A stretch of DNA of 64,000 nucleotides from Calliopsis andreniformis (lineage: Eukaryota > Arthropoda > Insecta > Hymenoptera > Andrenidae): assembly GCF_051401765.1 (NCBI RefSeq), contig NW_027480534.1, forward strand, positions 930,001 through 994,000. The letters are read 5' to 3'. Position numbers and translations under genes: made by a program. Under the pieces are notes generated by a model. It was given only the letters and a program-made list of their open reading frames with translations, was not told the DNA's origin and ran no database searches. Shown piece by piece: positions 38,587 through 51,000 of the stretch (position 1 is its first letter; each line of letters opens with the position of its first letter).

Positions 38587-41500
38587 GATGAGAATTGATG
38601 TTTGTGGATAGAGATTTGAAGATTGTAGATTGATTATTGAGTATTGAAAACTGTGAATGGAGGATATTCTATTGAGGATTGAGGATTGACAACTGATTGA
38701 TGAGGACTGAGCGCTGAAGGTTGAGGATTCAGTATTGAGGATTCAGAATTGAGGTTTGAGGGCTGAGGATTGAGGATTGAAGATTGAATATTGAGGATTG
38801 AAGATTGCAGGTTGAGTATTGATTACTGAAAACTGTGAATTGAAGATATTCTATTGAGGATTGAGAATGGACAACTGATTGTTGAGGACTCAGGGCTGAA
38901 GATTGAGGATTCAGGGTTGAGGATTCAGGACTGGGGTTTGAGGACTGAGGATTGAGGATTGAAGATTGAGTATTGAGGATTGAAGATTGCAGATTGAGTA
39001 TTGAGTATGGAAAACTGTGAAATGAGGATATTCTATTGAGGATTGAGGATTGACAATTGATTGTTGAGGACTGAGGTCAGAAGATTGAGGATTCAGGATT
39101 GAGGATTCGGGATTGAGGCTTGAGGACTGAGGATTGAGGGTTGAGGATTGAGGATTGAGGATTGACTCTTGAGGATTGAGGGTTGAGGATGGAGGATTGA
39201 AGAGAGAGTGCTGACTGTTGAGGATTGAGTGTTGAGAATTGGTCTTTGAGGATTGAGACTTGATTATTGGATATTGCGGATTGAGTACAGAGCCATGGGA
39301 ACTCAGGATATTCTATTGAGTATTGAGAATTGAGGATTGATGATTGAGTATTGAGGATTGATGGTTGAGGGTTGTGTGTTGAATATTGAGGATTGAGGAT
39401 TGAGGATTGAGGATTGAGGATTGAAGACTGAGTATTGATGAATGAAAAATTGAGGATTGAGTATTGAGGGTTGAGGATTGAGGACGAGGACTGACGGTTG
39501 AGTATTGAGGTTTGAGGATTGAGGATTGAGGATTGAGGTCTGAGGCTTGAGGATTGAGGATTGAGCATTGAGGATTGCAGGTTGATGACTGAGGAGTCAG
39601 GATTGAGGATTGGGGATTGAGGATTGAGGATTGAAGATTGAGTATTGAGGATTGAATATTGAGCATTGAGGATTGAGGATTGAGGATTGAGAATGAGGGC
39701 TGAGGGTTGAGGGTTGAGGTTTGAGTATTGAATCCTGAGAATTCAGGATATTCTATTGAGTATTGAGAATTGAGTATTGATGGTTGAGTATTGAGGATTG
39801 AGGATTGAGGATTGAGGATTGAGTATTGAAGATTGAGGATTGATGATTTAGGATTGAGGATTGAGGACTGAGGATTGAGGATAGAGGATTGAAGATTGAG
39901 TATTGAGGATTGAAGCCTGAGGATTAAGAAATGAAGATTGAGGATTGGGGATTGAGGATTGACGATTGAGGATTGAGTATTGAGGATTGAGAATTCAGGG
40001 TCGAGGATTGAAGATTGAGTATTGAGTATTGAAGATTGAGGATTGAGGATTGAGGATTGAAGGTTGAGGACTGAGTGCAGAGTATTGAGTGATGAGAATT
40101 GATGTTTGTGGATTGAGATCTGAAGATTGAAGAATGGGGACTGAGTATTGAAAACTGTGAATTTAGGATATTCTGTTGAGAATTGAGGATTGACAATTGA
40201 TTTTTGAGGACTGAGGTCTGAAGATTGAGGATTCAGGATTGAGGATTCGGGATTGAGGTTTGAGGACTGAGGATTGAGGGTTGAGGACTGAGGATTGAGG
40301 ATTGACGCTTGAGGATTGAGGGTTGAGGATGGAGGATTGAGTATTGAGTATTGAAGATTGAGGATTGAGTATTGAGGATTGATGGTTGAGGGTTGTGTGT
40401 TGAATACTGAGGATTGAGGATTAAGCGTTGAGGATTGAGGATTGAGGAATGAAGATTGAGTATTAATGATTGAAAGATTGAGGATTGAGTATTGAGGGTT
40501 GAGGATTGAGGACGAGGACTGATGGTTGATGATTGAGGTTTGAGGATTGATGTTTGAGGATTGAGGTCTGAGGCTTGAGGATTGAGGATTGAGCATTGAG
40601 GATTGCAGATTGAGGACTGGGGATTGAGGATTGAAGATTGAGGATTGATGACTGAGGATTGAGGATTGAGGATTGAGGATTGAGGATTGAGGGTTGAAGA
40701 TTGAGTATTGAGGATTGAAGACTGACGGTTGAGGATTGAGCATTGAGGATTGAGGATTGAAGATTCAGTATTGAGGATTGATGATTGAGAATTGAGAATT
40801 GAGGATTGAACTTTGAGGACAGAGTGTTGAGGGATGAGTGATGAGAATTGATGTTTGTGGATAGAGATTTGAAGGTTGCAGATTGAGTATTGAGTATTCA
40901 AAACTGTGAATTGAGGATATTCTATTGAGGATTGAGGATTGACAACTGATTGTTGAGGACTGAGTGCTGAAGATTGAGGATTCAGTATTGAGGATTCAGA
41001 ATTGAGGTTTGAGGTCTGAGGACTGAGAATTGAAGATTGAGTATTGAGGATTGAAGATTGAGGATTGAGGATTGAGTATTGAGGATTCAGGATGAGGTCT
41101 GAGGGTTGAGGATTGAGGATTGAGGATTGAAGATTGAGGATTGAAGAATGAGGATTGAGGGTTGAGGATTGAGGACTGAGGATTGAAGGTTGAGTATTGA
41201 GGATTGAAGACTGAGGAATGGGGAATGAAGATTGAGGGTTGGGGATTGAGGATTGATGATTGAGGATTGAGTATTGAGGATTGAGGATTGAGGGTTGAGG
41301 ATTGAAGATTGAGTATTGGGTATTGAAGGTTGAGGATTGAGGATTCAGGATTGAAGATTGAGGACTGAGTGTTGAGGGTTGAATTGTGAGAATTGATGTT
41401 TGTGGATTGAGATTTGAAGATTGATGAATGGGGACTGAGTATTAGAAACTGTGAATTGAGGATATTCTATTGAGGATTGCGGATTGACAATGGACTTTTG

Positions 41501-41880
41501 AGGACTGAGGTCTGGAGATTGAGGATTCAGGATTGAGGATTCGGGATTGAGGTTTGAGGACTGAGGATTGAGGTTTGAGGATTGAGGATTGAGGATTGAC
41601 GCTTGAGGATTGAGGGTTGAGAATGGAGGATTGAAGAGAGAGGACTGAGTGTTTAGGATTGAGTGTCGAGGATTGATCTTTGAGGATTGAGATTTGATTA
41701 TTGGATATTGTGGATAAAGTACAGAACCATGAGAATTCAGGATATTCTATTGAGTATTGAGAGTTGATGATTGATGGTTGAGTATTGAGAATTGATGGTT
41801 GAAGTTTGTGTGTTGAATATTAAGGATTGAGGATTGAGGATTGAGGATTGAGGATTGAGGATTGGGGATTGAAGATTGAG
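38587..41880 (+). repeat. Array region 15: 3.3 kb duplicated block, first copy
   Basis: Boxes start at 38663, 38845 and 39027 (A, 182-bp spacing), 39307 (B), 39747 (C), 40167 (A, CTGTTGAG variant), 40916 (A), 41461 (A) and 41741 (B). The same series occurs at 44522-47669. The offset is exactly 5,859 bp for the first six boxes, 5,914 for the seventh and 5,928 for the last two. The copied block starts near GTGATGAGAATTGATG at 38587 and ends in plain heptamers near 41.88 kb. No gene is seen. Confidence 0.9.
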
Positions 41881-44445
41881 CATTGATGATCGAAAAATTG
41901 ATGATTGAGTATTCAGGGTTGAGGATTGAGGATTGAGGATTGAGGATTGGGGTTTGAAGATTGAGTATTGATGATTGAAAAATTGAGGATTGAGTATTGA
42001 GTGTTGAGGATTGAGGACGAGGACTGACGGTTGAGGATTGAGGTTTGAGGACTGAGGACTGAGGATTGAGGATTGAGAATTGAGGATTGAGGATTGAGGG
42101 TTGAAGACTGAGGATTGGGTATTGAGGATTGAGGAATGAGGATTGAGGATTGAGGATTGAGGATTGAGGATTGAAGATTGAGTATTGAGGATTGAAGACT
42201 GACGGTTGAGGATTGAGCATTGAGGATTGAGGATTGAGAATTGAGGACTGAGGATTGAGAATTGAAGATTGCGTATTGAGGATTGAAGGTTGAGGATTGA
42301 CGATTGAGTATTGAGGATTGAGGATGAGGGCTGAGGATCGAGGATGGTGGATGAGGGCTGAGGGTTGAGGATTGAGTGTTGGGTATTGAATCCTGCGAAT
42401 TCAGGATATTCTATTGAGAATTGAGAATTGAGTATTAATGGTTGAGTATTGAGGACTGAGGATTGAGGGTTGAAGATTGAGTATTGAGGATTCAGAATTG
42501 AGGTTTGAGGACTGAGGGTTGAGGATTGAAGTTCGAGTATTGGGGATTGAAGATTGAGGACTGAGGATTGAGGATTGAGGATTGAGGATGACGTCTGAGG
42601 GTTGAGGATTGAGGATTGAGTATTGAAGATTGAGGACTGAGTGTAGAGTGTTGTGTGATGAGAATTGATGTTTGTGGATTGAGATTTGAAGATTGAAGAA
42701 TGGGGACTGAGTATTGAAAACTGTGAGTTTAGGATTTTCTATTGAGGATTGAGGATTGACAATTGATTTTTGAGGACTGAGGTCTGAAGATTGAGGATTC
42801 AGGATTGAGGATTCGGGATTGAGGTTTGACGACTGAGGATTGAGGGTTGAGGACTGAGGATTGAGGATTGAGGATTGAGAATGAAGGCTGAGGTTTGAGG
42901 ATTGAGGTTTGAGGACTGAGGACTGAGGATTGAGGATTGAGAATTGAGGATTGAGGATTGAGGGTTGAAGATTGAGGATTGGGTATTGAGGATTGGGGAA
43001 TGAGGATTGAGGATTGAGGATTGAGGATTGAGGATTGAAGATTGAGTATTGAGGATTGAAGACTGACGGTTGAGGATTGAGGATTGAGGATTGAGGATTG
43101 AGGATTGAGGATTGATGATTGAGTATTGAGGATTGAAGATTGAGGGTTGAGGATTGAGGTTTGAGGATTGAGGATTGAGGATTGAGGATTGAGGATTGAT
43201 GGTTGGGTGTTGTGTGTTGAATATTAAGGGTCGAGGATTGAGGATTGAGTATTGAGGATTGGGGATTGGAGATTGAGCACTGATGATTGAAAGATTGATG
43301 ATCGAGTATTGAGGGTTGAGGATTGAGGACGAGGACTGACGGTTGAGGATTGAGGTTTGAGGATTGAGGATTGAGGATTGAGGACTGAGGCTTGAGGATT
43401 GAGGATTGAGGATTGAGTATTGAGGATTGGGGATTGGAGATTGAGCACTGATGATTGAAAGGTTGAGGATCGAGTATAGAGGGTTGAGGATTGAGGACGA
43501 GGACTGACGGTTGAGGATTGAGGATTGAGGATTGAGGACTGAGGATTGGGGACTGAGGATTGAAGATTGAGGATTGAGGATTGAGGATTGAGGATTGAGG
43601 ATTGAGGATTGAAGATACAGTATTGAGAATTGAAGGTTGAGAATTTAGGATTGAGGATTCAACATTGAGGACTGAGTGTTGAGGGTTGAGTGATGAGAAT
43701 TGATGCTTGTGGATAGAGATTTGAAGATTGCAGATTGAGTATTGAGTATTGAATACTCTGAATTGAGGATATTCTATTGAGGATTGAGTATTGAAGACTG
43801 ATTGTTGAGGACCGAGGGCTGAAGATTGAGGATTCAGGATTGAGGGTTCAGAGTTGAGGTTTGGCGACTGAGGACTGAGGAATGAAGATTGAGTATTGAG
43901 GATTGAAGATTGAGGTTTGAGAATTGAGGATTGAGGATGAGGGCTGAGGTTTGAGGATTGAGGTTTGAGGGCTGAGGTTTGAGGATTGAGGTTTGAGGAC
44001 TGAGGACTGAGGATTGTGGGTTGAAGATTGAGTATTGAGGATTCAGAATTGAGGTTTGAGGACTGAGGATTGAGGATTGAAGATTGAGTATTGGGGATTG
44101 ACAATTGTGGACTGAGGATTGAGGATTGAGGATTGAGGATGAGGTCTGAGGTTTGAGGATTGAGGATTGAGGATTGAAGATTGAGGATTTGGTATTGAGT
44201 ATTGAAGAATGAGGATTGAGGGTTGAGGGTTGAGGATTGAGGATTGAAGACTGAGTATTGAGGATTGAAGCCTGAGGATTGAGAAATGAAGATTGAGGAT
44301 TGGGGATTGAGGATTGACGAATGAGGATTGTGTATTGAGGATTGAGAATTGAGGATCGAGGATTGAAGATTGAGTATTGAGTATTGAAGACTGAGGATTG
44401 AGGATTGAGGATTGAAGGTTGAGGACTGAGTGTAGAGTATTGAGT
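41881..44445 (+). repeat. Array region 16: spacer between the 3.3 kb copies
   Basis: A C box starts at 42405 (CCTGCGAATTCAGG form), an A box at 42733 (GATTTTCT variant) and an A-subtype box at 43768 (GAATACTCTG lead-in). The stretch 42.03-43.45 kb corresponds to 57.03-58.33 kb, where the C box (57400) and the GATTTTCT box (57652) recur 14,995 and 14,919 bp away. The stretch 43.85-44.45 kb corresponds to 52.61-53.20 kb and 55.15-55.75 kb. It holds the longest stop-free - strand frame (42401-44104), judged non-coding. No gene is seen. Confidence 0.86.
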
Positions 44446-47400
44446 GATGAGAATTGATGTTTGTGGATAGAGATTTGAAGATTGTAGATCGATTATTGAG
44501 TATTGAAAACTGTGAATGGAGGATATTCTATTGAGGATTGAGGATTGACAACTGATTGATGAGGACTGAGCGCTGAAGGTTGAGGATTCAGTATTGAGGA
44601 TTCAGAATTGAGGTTTGAGGGCTGAGGATTGAGGATTGAAGATTGAGTATTGAGGATTGAAGATTGCAGGTTGAGTATTGATTACTGAAAACTGTGAATT
44701 GAAGATATTCTATTGAGGATTGAGAATGGACAACTGATTGTTGACGACTCAGGGCTGAAGATTGAGGATTCAGGGTTGAGGATTCAGGACTGGGGTTTGA
44801 GGACTGAGGATTGAGGATTGAAGATTGAGTATTGAGGATTGAAGATTGCAGATTGAGTATTGAGTATGGAAAACTGTGAAATGAGGATATTCTATTGAGG
44901 ATTGAGGATTGACAATTGATTGTTGAGGACTGAGGTCAGAAGATTGAGGATTCAGGATTGAGGATTCGGGATTGAGGTTTGAGGACTGAGGATTGAGGGT
45001 TGAGGATTGAGGATTGAGGATTGACTCTTGAGGATTGAGGGTTGAGGATGGAGGATTGAAGAGAGAGTGCTGAGTGTTGAGGATTGAGTGTTGAGAATTG
45101 GTCTTTGAGGATTGAGACTTGATTATTGGATATTGCGGATTGAGTACAGAGCCATGGGAACTCAGGATATTCTATTGAGTATTGAGAATTGAGGATTGAT
45201 GATTGAGTATTGAGGATTGATGGTTGAGGGTTGTGTGTTGAATATTGAGGATTGAGGATTGAGGATTGAGGATTGAGGATTGAAGACTGAGTATTGATGA
45301 TTGAAAAATTGAGGATTGAGTATTGAGGGTTGAGGATTGAGGACGAGGACTGACGGTTGAGTATTGAGGTTTGAGGATTGAGGATTGAGGATTGAGGTCT
45401 GAGGCTTGAGGATTGAGGATTGAGCATTGAGGATTGCAGGTTGATGACTGAGGATTCAGGATTGAGGATTGGGGATTGAGGATTGAGGATTGAAGATTGA
45501 GTATTGAGGATTGAATATTGAGCATTGAGGATTGAGGATTGAGGATTGAGAATGAGGGCTGAGGGTTGAGGGTTGAGGTTTGAGTATTGAATCCTGAGAA
45601 TTCAGGATATTCTATTGAGTATTGAGAATTGAGTATTGATGGTTGAGTATTGAGGATTGAGGATTGAGGATTGAGGATTGAGTGTTGAAGATTGAGGATT
45701 GATGATTTAGGATTGAGGATTGAGGACTGAGGATTGAGGATAGAGGATTGAAGATTGAGTATTGAGGATTGAAGCCTGAGGATTGAGAAATGAAGATTGA
45801 GGATTGGGGATTGAGGATTGACGATTGAGGATTGAGTATTGAGGATTGAGAATTGAGGGTCGAGGATTGAAGATTGAGTATTGAGTATTGAAGATTGAGG
45901 ATTGAGGATTGAGGATTGAAGGTTGAGGACTGAGTGCAGAGTATTGAGTGATGAGAATTGATGTTTGTGGATTGAGATTTGAAGATTGAAGAATGGGGAC
46001 TGAGTATTGAAAACTGTGAATTTAGGATATTCTGTTGATAATTGAGGATTGACAATTGATTTTTGAGGACTGAGGTCTGAAGATTGAGGATTCAGGATTG
46101 AGGATTCGGGATTGAGGTTTGAGGACTGAGGATTGAGGGTTGAGGATTGAGGATTGAGGATTGACGCTTGAGGATTGAGGATTGAGGATGGAGGATTGAA
46201 GAGAGAGGGCTGAGTGTTGAGGATTGAGTGTTGAGAATTGGTCTTTGAGGATTGAGATTTGATTATTGGATATTGTGGATTGAGTTCAGAGCCATGAGAA
46301 TTCAGGATATTCTATTGAGTATTGAGAATTGAGGATTGATGGTTGAGTATTGAGGATTGATGGTTGAGGGTTGTGTGTTGAATACTGAGGATTGAGGATT
46401 AAGGGTTGAGGATTGAGGATTGAGGATTGGGGATTGAGGATAATGGCTGAGGTTTGAGGATTGAGGTTTGAGGATTGAGGACTGAGGCTTGAGGATTGAG
46501 GATTGAGCATTGAGGATTGCAGATTGAGGGCTGGGGATTGAGGATTGAAGATTGAGGATTGATGACTGAGGATTGAGGATTGAGGATTGAGGATTGAGGA
46601 TTGAGGGTTGAAGATTGAGTATTGAGGATTGAAGACTGACGGTTGAGGATTGAGCATTGAGGATTGAGGATTGAAGATTCAGTATTGAGGATTGATGATT
46701 GAGAATTGAGATTTGAGGATTGAACTTTGAGGACAGAGTGTTGAGGGTTGAGTGATGAGAATTGATGTTTGTGGATAGAGATTTGAAGGTTGCAGATTGA
46801 GTATTGAGTATAGAAAACTGTGAATTGAGGATATTCTATTGAGGATTGAGGATTGACAACTGATTGTTGAGGACTGAGTGCTGAAGATTGAGGATTCAGT
46901 ATTGAGGATTCAGAATTGAGGTTTGAGGTCTGAGGACTGAGAATTGAAGATTGAGTATTGAGGATTGAAGATTGAGTATTGAGGATTGAGGATTGAGTAT
47001 TGAGGATTGAGGATGAGGTCTGAGGGTTGAGGATTGAGGATTGAGGATTGAAGATTGAGGATTGAAGAATGAGGATTGAGGGTTGAGGATTGAGGATTGA
47101 GGATTGAGGATTGAAGATTGAGTATTGAGGATTGAAGACTGAGGATTGGGGAATGAAGATTGAGGGTTGGGGATTGAGGATTGACGATTGAGGATTGAGT
47201 ATTGAGGATTGAGGATTGAGTGTCGAGGATTGAAGATTGAGTATTGGGTATTGAAGGTTGAGGATTGAGGATTCAGGATTGAAGATTGAGGACTGAGTGT
47301 TGAGGGTTGAATTGTGAGAATTGATGTTTGTGGATTGAGATTTGAAGATTGATGAATGGGGACTGAGTATTAGAAACTGTGAGTTGAGGATATTCTATTG

Positions 47401-47808
47401 AGGATTGCGGATTGACAATGGACTTTTGAGGACTGAGGTCTGAAGATTGAGGATTCAGGATTGAGGATTCGGGATTGAGGTTTGAGGACTGAGGATTGAG
47501 GTTTGAGGATTGAGGATTGAGGATTGACGCTTTAGGATTGAGGGTTGAGAATGGAGGATTGAAGAGAGAGGACTGAGTGTTTAGGATTGAGTGTTGAGGA
47601 TTGATCTTTGAGGATTGAGATTTGATTATAGGATATTGTGAATAAAGTACAGAACCATGAGAATTCAGGATATTCTATTGAGTATTGAGAGTTGATGATT
47701 GATGGTTGAGTATTGAGGATTGATGGTTGAAGTTTGTGTGTTGAATATTAAGGATTGAGGATTGAGGATTGAGGATTGAGGATTGAGGATTGGGGATTGA
47801 AGATTGAG
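44446..47808 (+). repeat. Array region 17: 3.3 kb duplicated block, second copy
   Basis: Boxes start at 44522, 44704, 44886 (A), 45166 (B), 45606 (C), 46026 (A), then an additional B at 46306, 46830 (A), 47389 (A) and 47669 (B). The additional B box, 280 bp after 46026, has no counterpart after 40167 in the first copy, although the offset there changes by only 55 bp; the corresponding interval in the first copy holds other heptamer variants. The same A-B pair is found at 53285/53565, offset 7,259 for both. No gene is seen. Confidence 0.88.
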
Positions 47809-50800
47809 GACTGAGTGTTGAGGGTTGAGTGATGAGAACTGATGTTTGTGTATTGAGATTTGAAGATTTAAGAATGGGGATGGAGTATTGAAAGCTGTGA
47901 ATTGAGGATATTCTATTGAGGATTGAGGACTGACAATTGATTTTTGAGGACTGAGGTCTGAAGATTCAGGATTCAGGATTGAGGATTCGGGATTGAGGTA
48001 TGAGGACTGAGGATTGAGGGTTGAGGGTTGAGGATTGAGGATTGAGGATTGAGGATTGAGGATTGAGGATTGGGGATTGAGGATCTAGGTTTGGAGATTG
48101 ACTATTGAGGATTCAAGATTGAGGATTGAGGACTGAGGATAGAGGATTGAGGATTGAGGATTGAAGATTGAGTATTGAGGATTGAAGATTGAGGATTGAG
48201 GATTGAGGATTGACGATTGAGGATTGAGGATTGAGGGTCGAGGACTGAGGATTGGGGACTGAGGATTGAAGATTGAGGATTGAGGATTGAAGATTGAGGA
48301 TTGAGGATTGAGGGTTGAAGATACGGTATTGAGAATTGAAGATTGAGTATTTAGGATTGAGGATTGAACATTTTGGACTGAGTGTTGAGGGTTGAGATAT
48401 GAGAATTGATGTTTGTGGATAGAGATTTGAAGATAGCAGATTGAGTATTGAGTATTGAAAACTGTGAATAGAGGATATTCTATTGAGGATTGAGGATTGA
48501 CAACTGATTGATGAAGCCTGAGCGCTGAAGGTTGAGGATTCAGTATTGAGGATTCAGAATTGAGGCTTGAGGGCTGAGGATTGAGGATTGAAGATTGAGT
48601 ATTGAGGATTGAAGATTGCAGATTGAGTATTGATTCCTGAAAACTGTGAATTGAGGTTATTCTATTGAGGATTGAGGATTGACAACTGATTGTCGATGAC
48701 TCAGGGCTGAAGATTGAGGATTCAGGGTTGAGGATTCAGGATTGAGGTTTGAGGACTCAGGATTGAGGATTGAAGATTGAGTATTGAGGATTGAAGATTG
48801 CAGATTGAGTATTGAGTATTGAAAACTGTGAAATGAGGATATTCTATTGAGGATTGAGGATTGACAACTGATTGTTGAGGACTGAGGGCTGAAGATTAAG
48901 GATTCAGTATCGAGGATTCAGAATTGAGGTTTGAGGACTGAGGATTGAGAATTGAAGATTGAGTATTGAGGATTGAAGATTGAGGATTGAGGATTGAGAT
49001 TTGAGGATTGAGGATGAGGGCTGAGGATCGAGGATGGAGGATGATGGCTGAGGGTTGAGGATTGAGGTTTGAGCATTGAATCCTGCGAATTCAGGATATT
49101 CTATAGAGTATTGAGAATTGAGGGTTGATGGTTGAGTATTGAGGACTGGGGATTGAGGGTTGAAGATTGAGTATTGAGGATTCAGAATTGAGGTTTGAGG
49201 ACTGATGATTGAGGATTGAAGTTTGAGTATTGGGGATGAAGATTGAGGTCTGAGGATTGAGGATTGAGGATTGAGGATGAGGTCTGAGGGTTGAGGATTG
49301 AGGATTGAGTATTGAAGGTTGAGGACTGAGTGTAGAGTGTTGTGTGATGAGAATTGATGTTTGTGGATTGAGATTTGAAGATTGAAGACTGGGGACTGAG
49401 TATTGAAATCTGTGAATTTAGGATATTCTATTGAGGATTGAGGATTGACAATAGATTTTTGAGGACTGAGGTCTGAAGATTGAGGATTCAGGGTTGAGGA
49501 TTCGGGATTGAGGTTTGAGGACAGAGGATTGAGGGTTGAGGATTGAGGATTGAGGATTGACGCTTGAGGATTGAGGGTTGAGGATGGAGGATTGAAGAGA
49601 GAGGGCTGAGTGTTGAGGATTGAGTGTTGAGAATTGCTCTTTGAGGATCGAGATTTGATTATTGGATATTGCGGATTGAGTACAGAGACATGGGAATTCA
49701 GGATATTCTATTGAGTATTGAGAATTGAGGATTGATGGTTGAGTATTGAGGATTGATGGTTGAGGGCTGTGTGTTTAATAGTGAGGATTGAGGATTGAGG
49801 ATTGAGGATTGAGGATTGAGGATTGAGGATTGAAAACTGAGTATTGATGATTGAAAAATTGAGGATTGAGTATTGAGGATTGCAGGTTGATGACTGAGGA
49901 TTCAGGATTGAGGATTGAGGATTGAGGGTTGAGGATTGAAGATTGAGTATTGAGGATTGAATATTGAGCATTGAGGATTGAGGATTGAGGATTGAGAATG
50001 AGGGCTGAGGGTTGAGGATTGAGGTTTGAGTATTGAATCCTGAGAATTCAGGATATTCTATTGAGTATTGAGAATTGAGTATTGATGGTTGAGTATTGAG
50101 GATTGAGGATTGAGGATTGAGGATTGAGTATTGAAGATTGAGGATTGATGATTTAGGATTGAGAATTGAGGATTGAGGATTGAGGATTGAGGACTGAGGC
50201 TTGAGGATTGAGGATTGAGCATTGAAGATTGCAGGTTGAGGACTGGGGATTGAGGATTGAGGACTGAGGATTGAACATTGAGGACTGAGTGTTGAGGGTT
50301 GAGTGATGAGAATTGATGTTTGTGGATAGAGATTTGAAGGTTGCAGATCGAGTATTGAGTATTGAAAACTTTGAATTGAGGATATTCTATTGAGGATTGA
50401 GGATTGACAACTGACTGTTGAGGACTGAGGGCTGAAGATTGAGGATTCAGTATTGAGAATTCAGAATTGAGGTTTGAGTACTGAGGATTGAGGATTGAAG
50501 ATTGAGGATTGAGGATTGACGCTTGAGGGTTGAGGGTTGAGGATGGAGGATTGAAGAGAGAGGGCTGAGTGTTGAGGATTGATGGTTGAGAATTGGACTT
50601 TGAGGATTGAGATTTGATTATTGGATATTGCGGATTGAGTACAGAGCCATGGGAATTCAGGATATTCTATTGAGTATTGAGAATTGAGGGTTGATGGTTG
50701 AGTATTGAGGATCGATGGTTGAGGGTTGTGTGTTGAATATTGAGGATTGAGGATTGAGGATTGAGGATTGAGGATTGAGGATTGAAGACTGAGTATTGAT

Positions 50801-51000
50801 GATTGAAAAATTGAGGATTGAGTATTGAGGGTTGAGGATTGTGGACGAGGACTGACGGTTGAGTATTGAGGTTTGAGGATTGAGGATTGAGGATTGAGGA
50901 CTGAGGCTTGAGGATTGAGGATTGAGCATTGAAGATTGCAGGTTGAGGACTGGGGATTGAGGATTGAAGATTGAGGATTGAGGATTGAGGATTGAGGATT
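47809..51000 (+). repeat. Array region 18: chimeric block
   Basis: Boxes start at 47907 (A), 48474, 48656 (variant), 48838 (A), 49095 (C), 49422 (A), 49702 (B), 50052 (C), 50381 (A) and 50661 (B). The left part, 47.80-48.71 kb, matches 32.94-33.85 kb at offset 14,862. The part 48.4-49.8 kb also matches 22.3-23.7 kb at offset 26,097, shortened by 1 bp after 49.2 kb. D is at 48082. No gene is seen. Confidence 0.87.

Noticed and set aside
42401..44104. 567-codon open frame on the - strand (and 476, 422 and 329 codon frames at 39313-40743, 52046-53314 and 60016-61005) as a repeat-protein gene
   Set aside because: The unit has no stop in any antisense frame, overlapping frames give the same peptide, starts are chance CAT variants on the + strand, and ends are chance variants such as TTA or CTA. 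No promoter, non-repeat domain or frame preference is visible.
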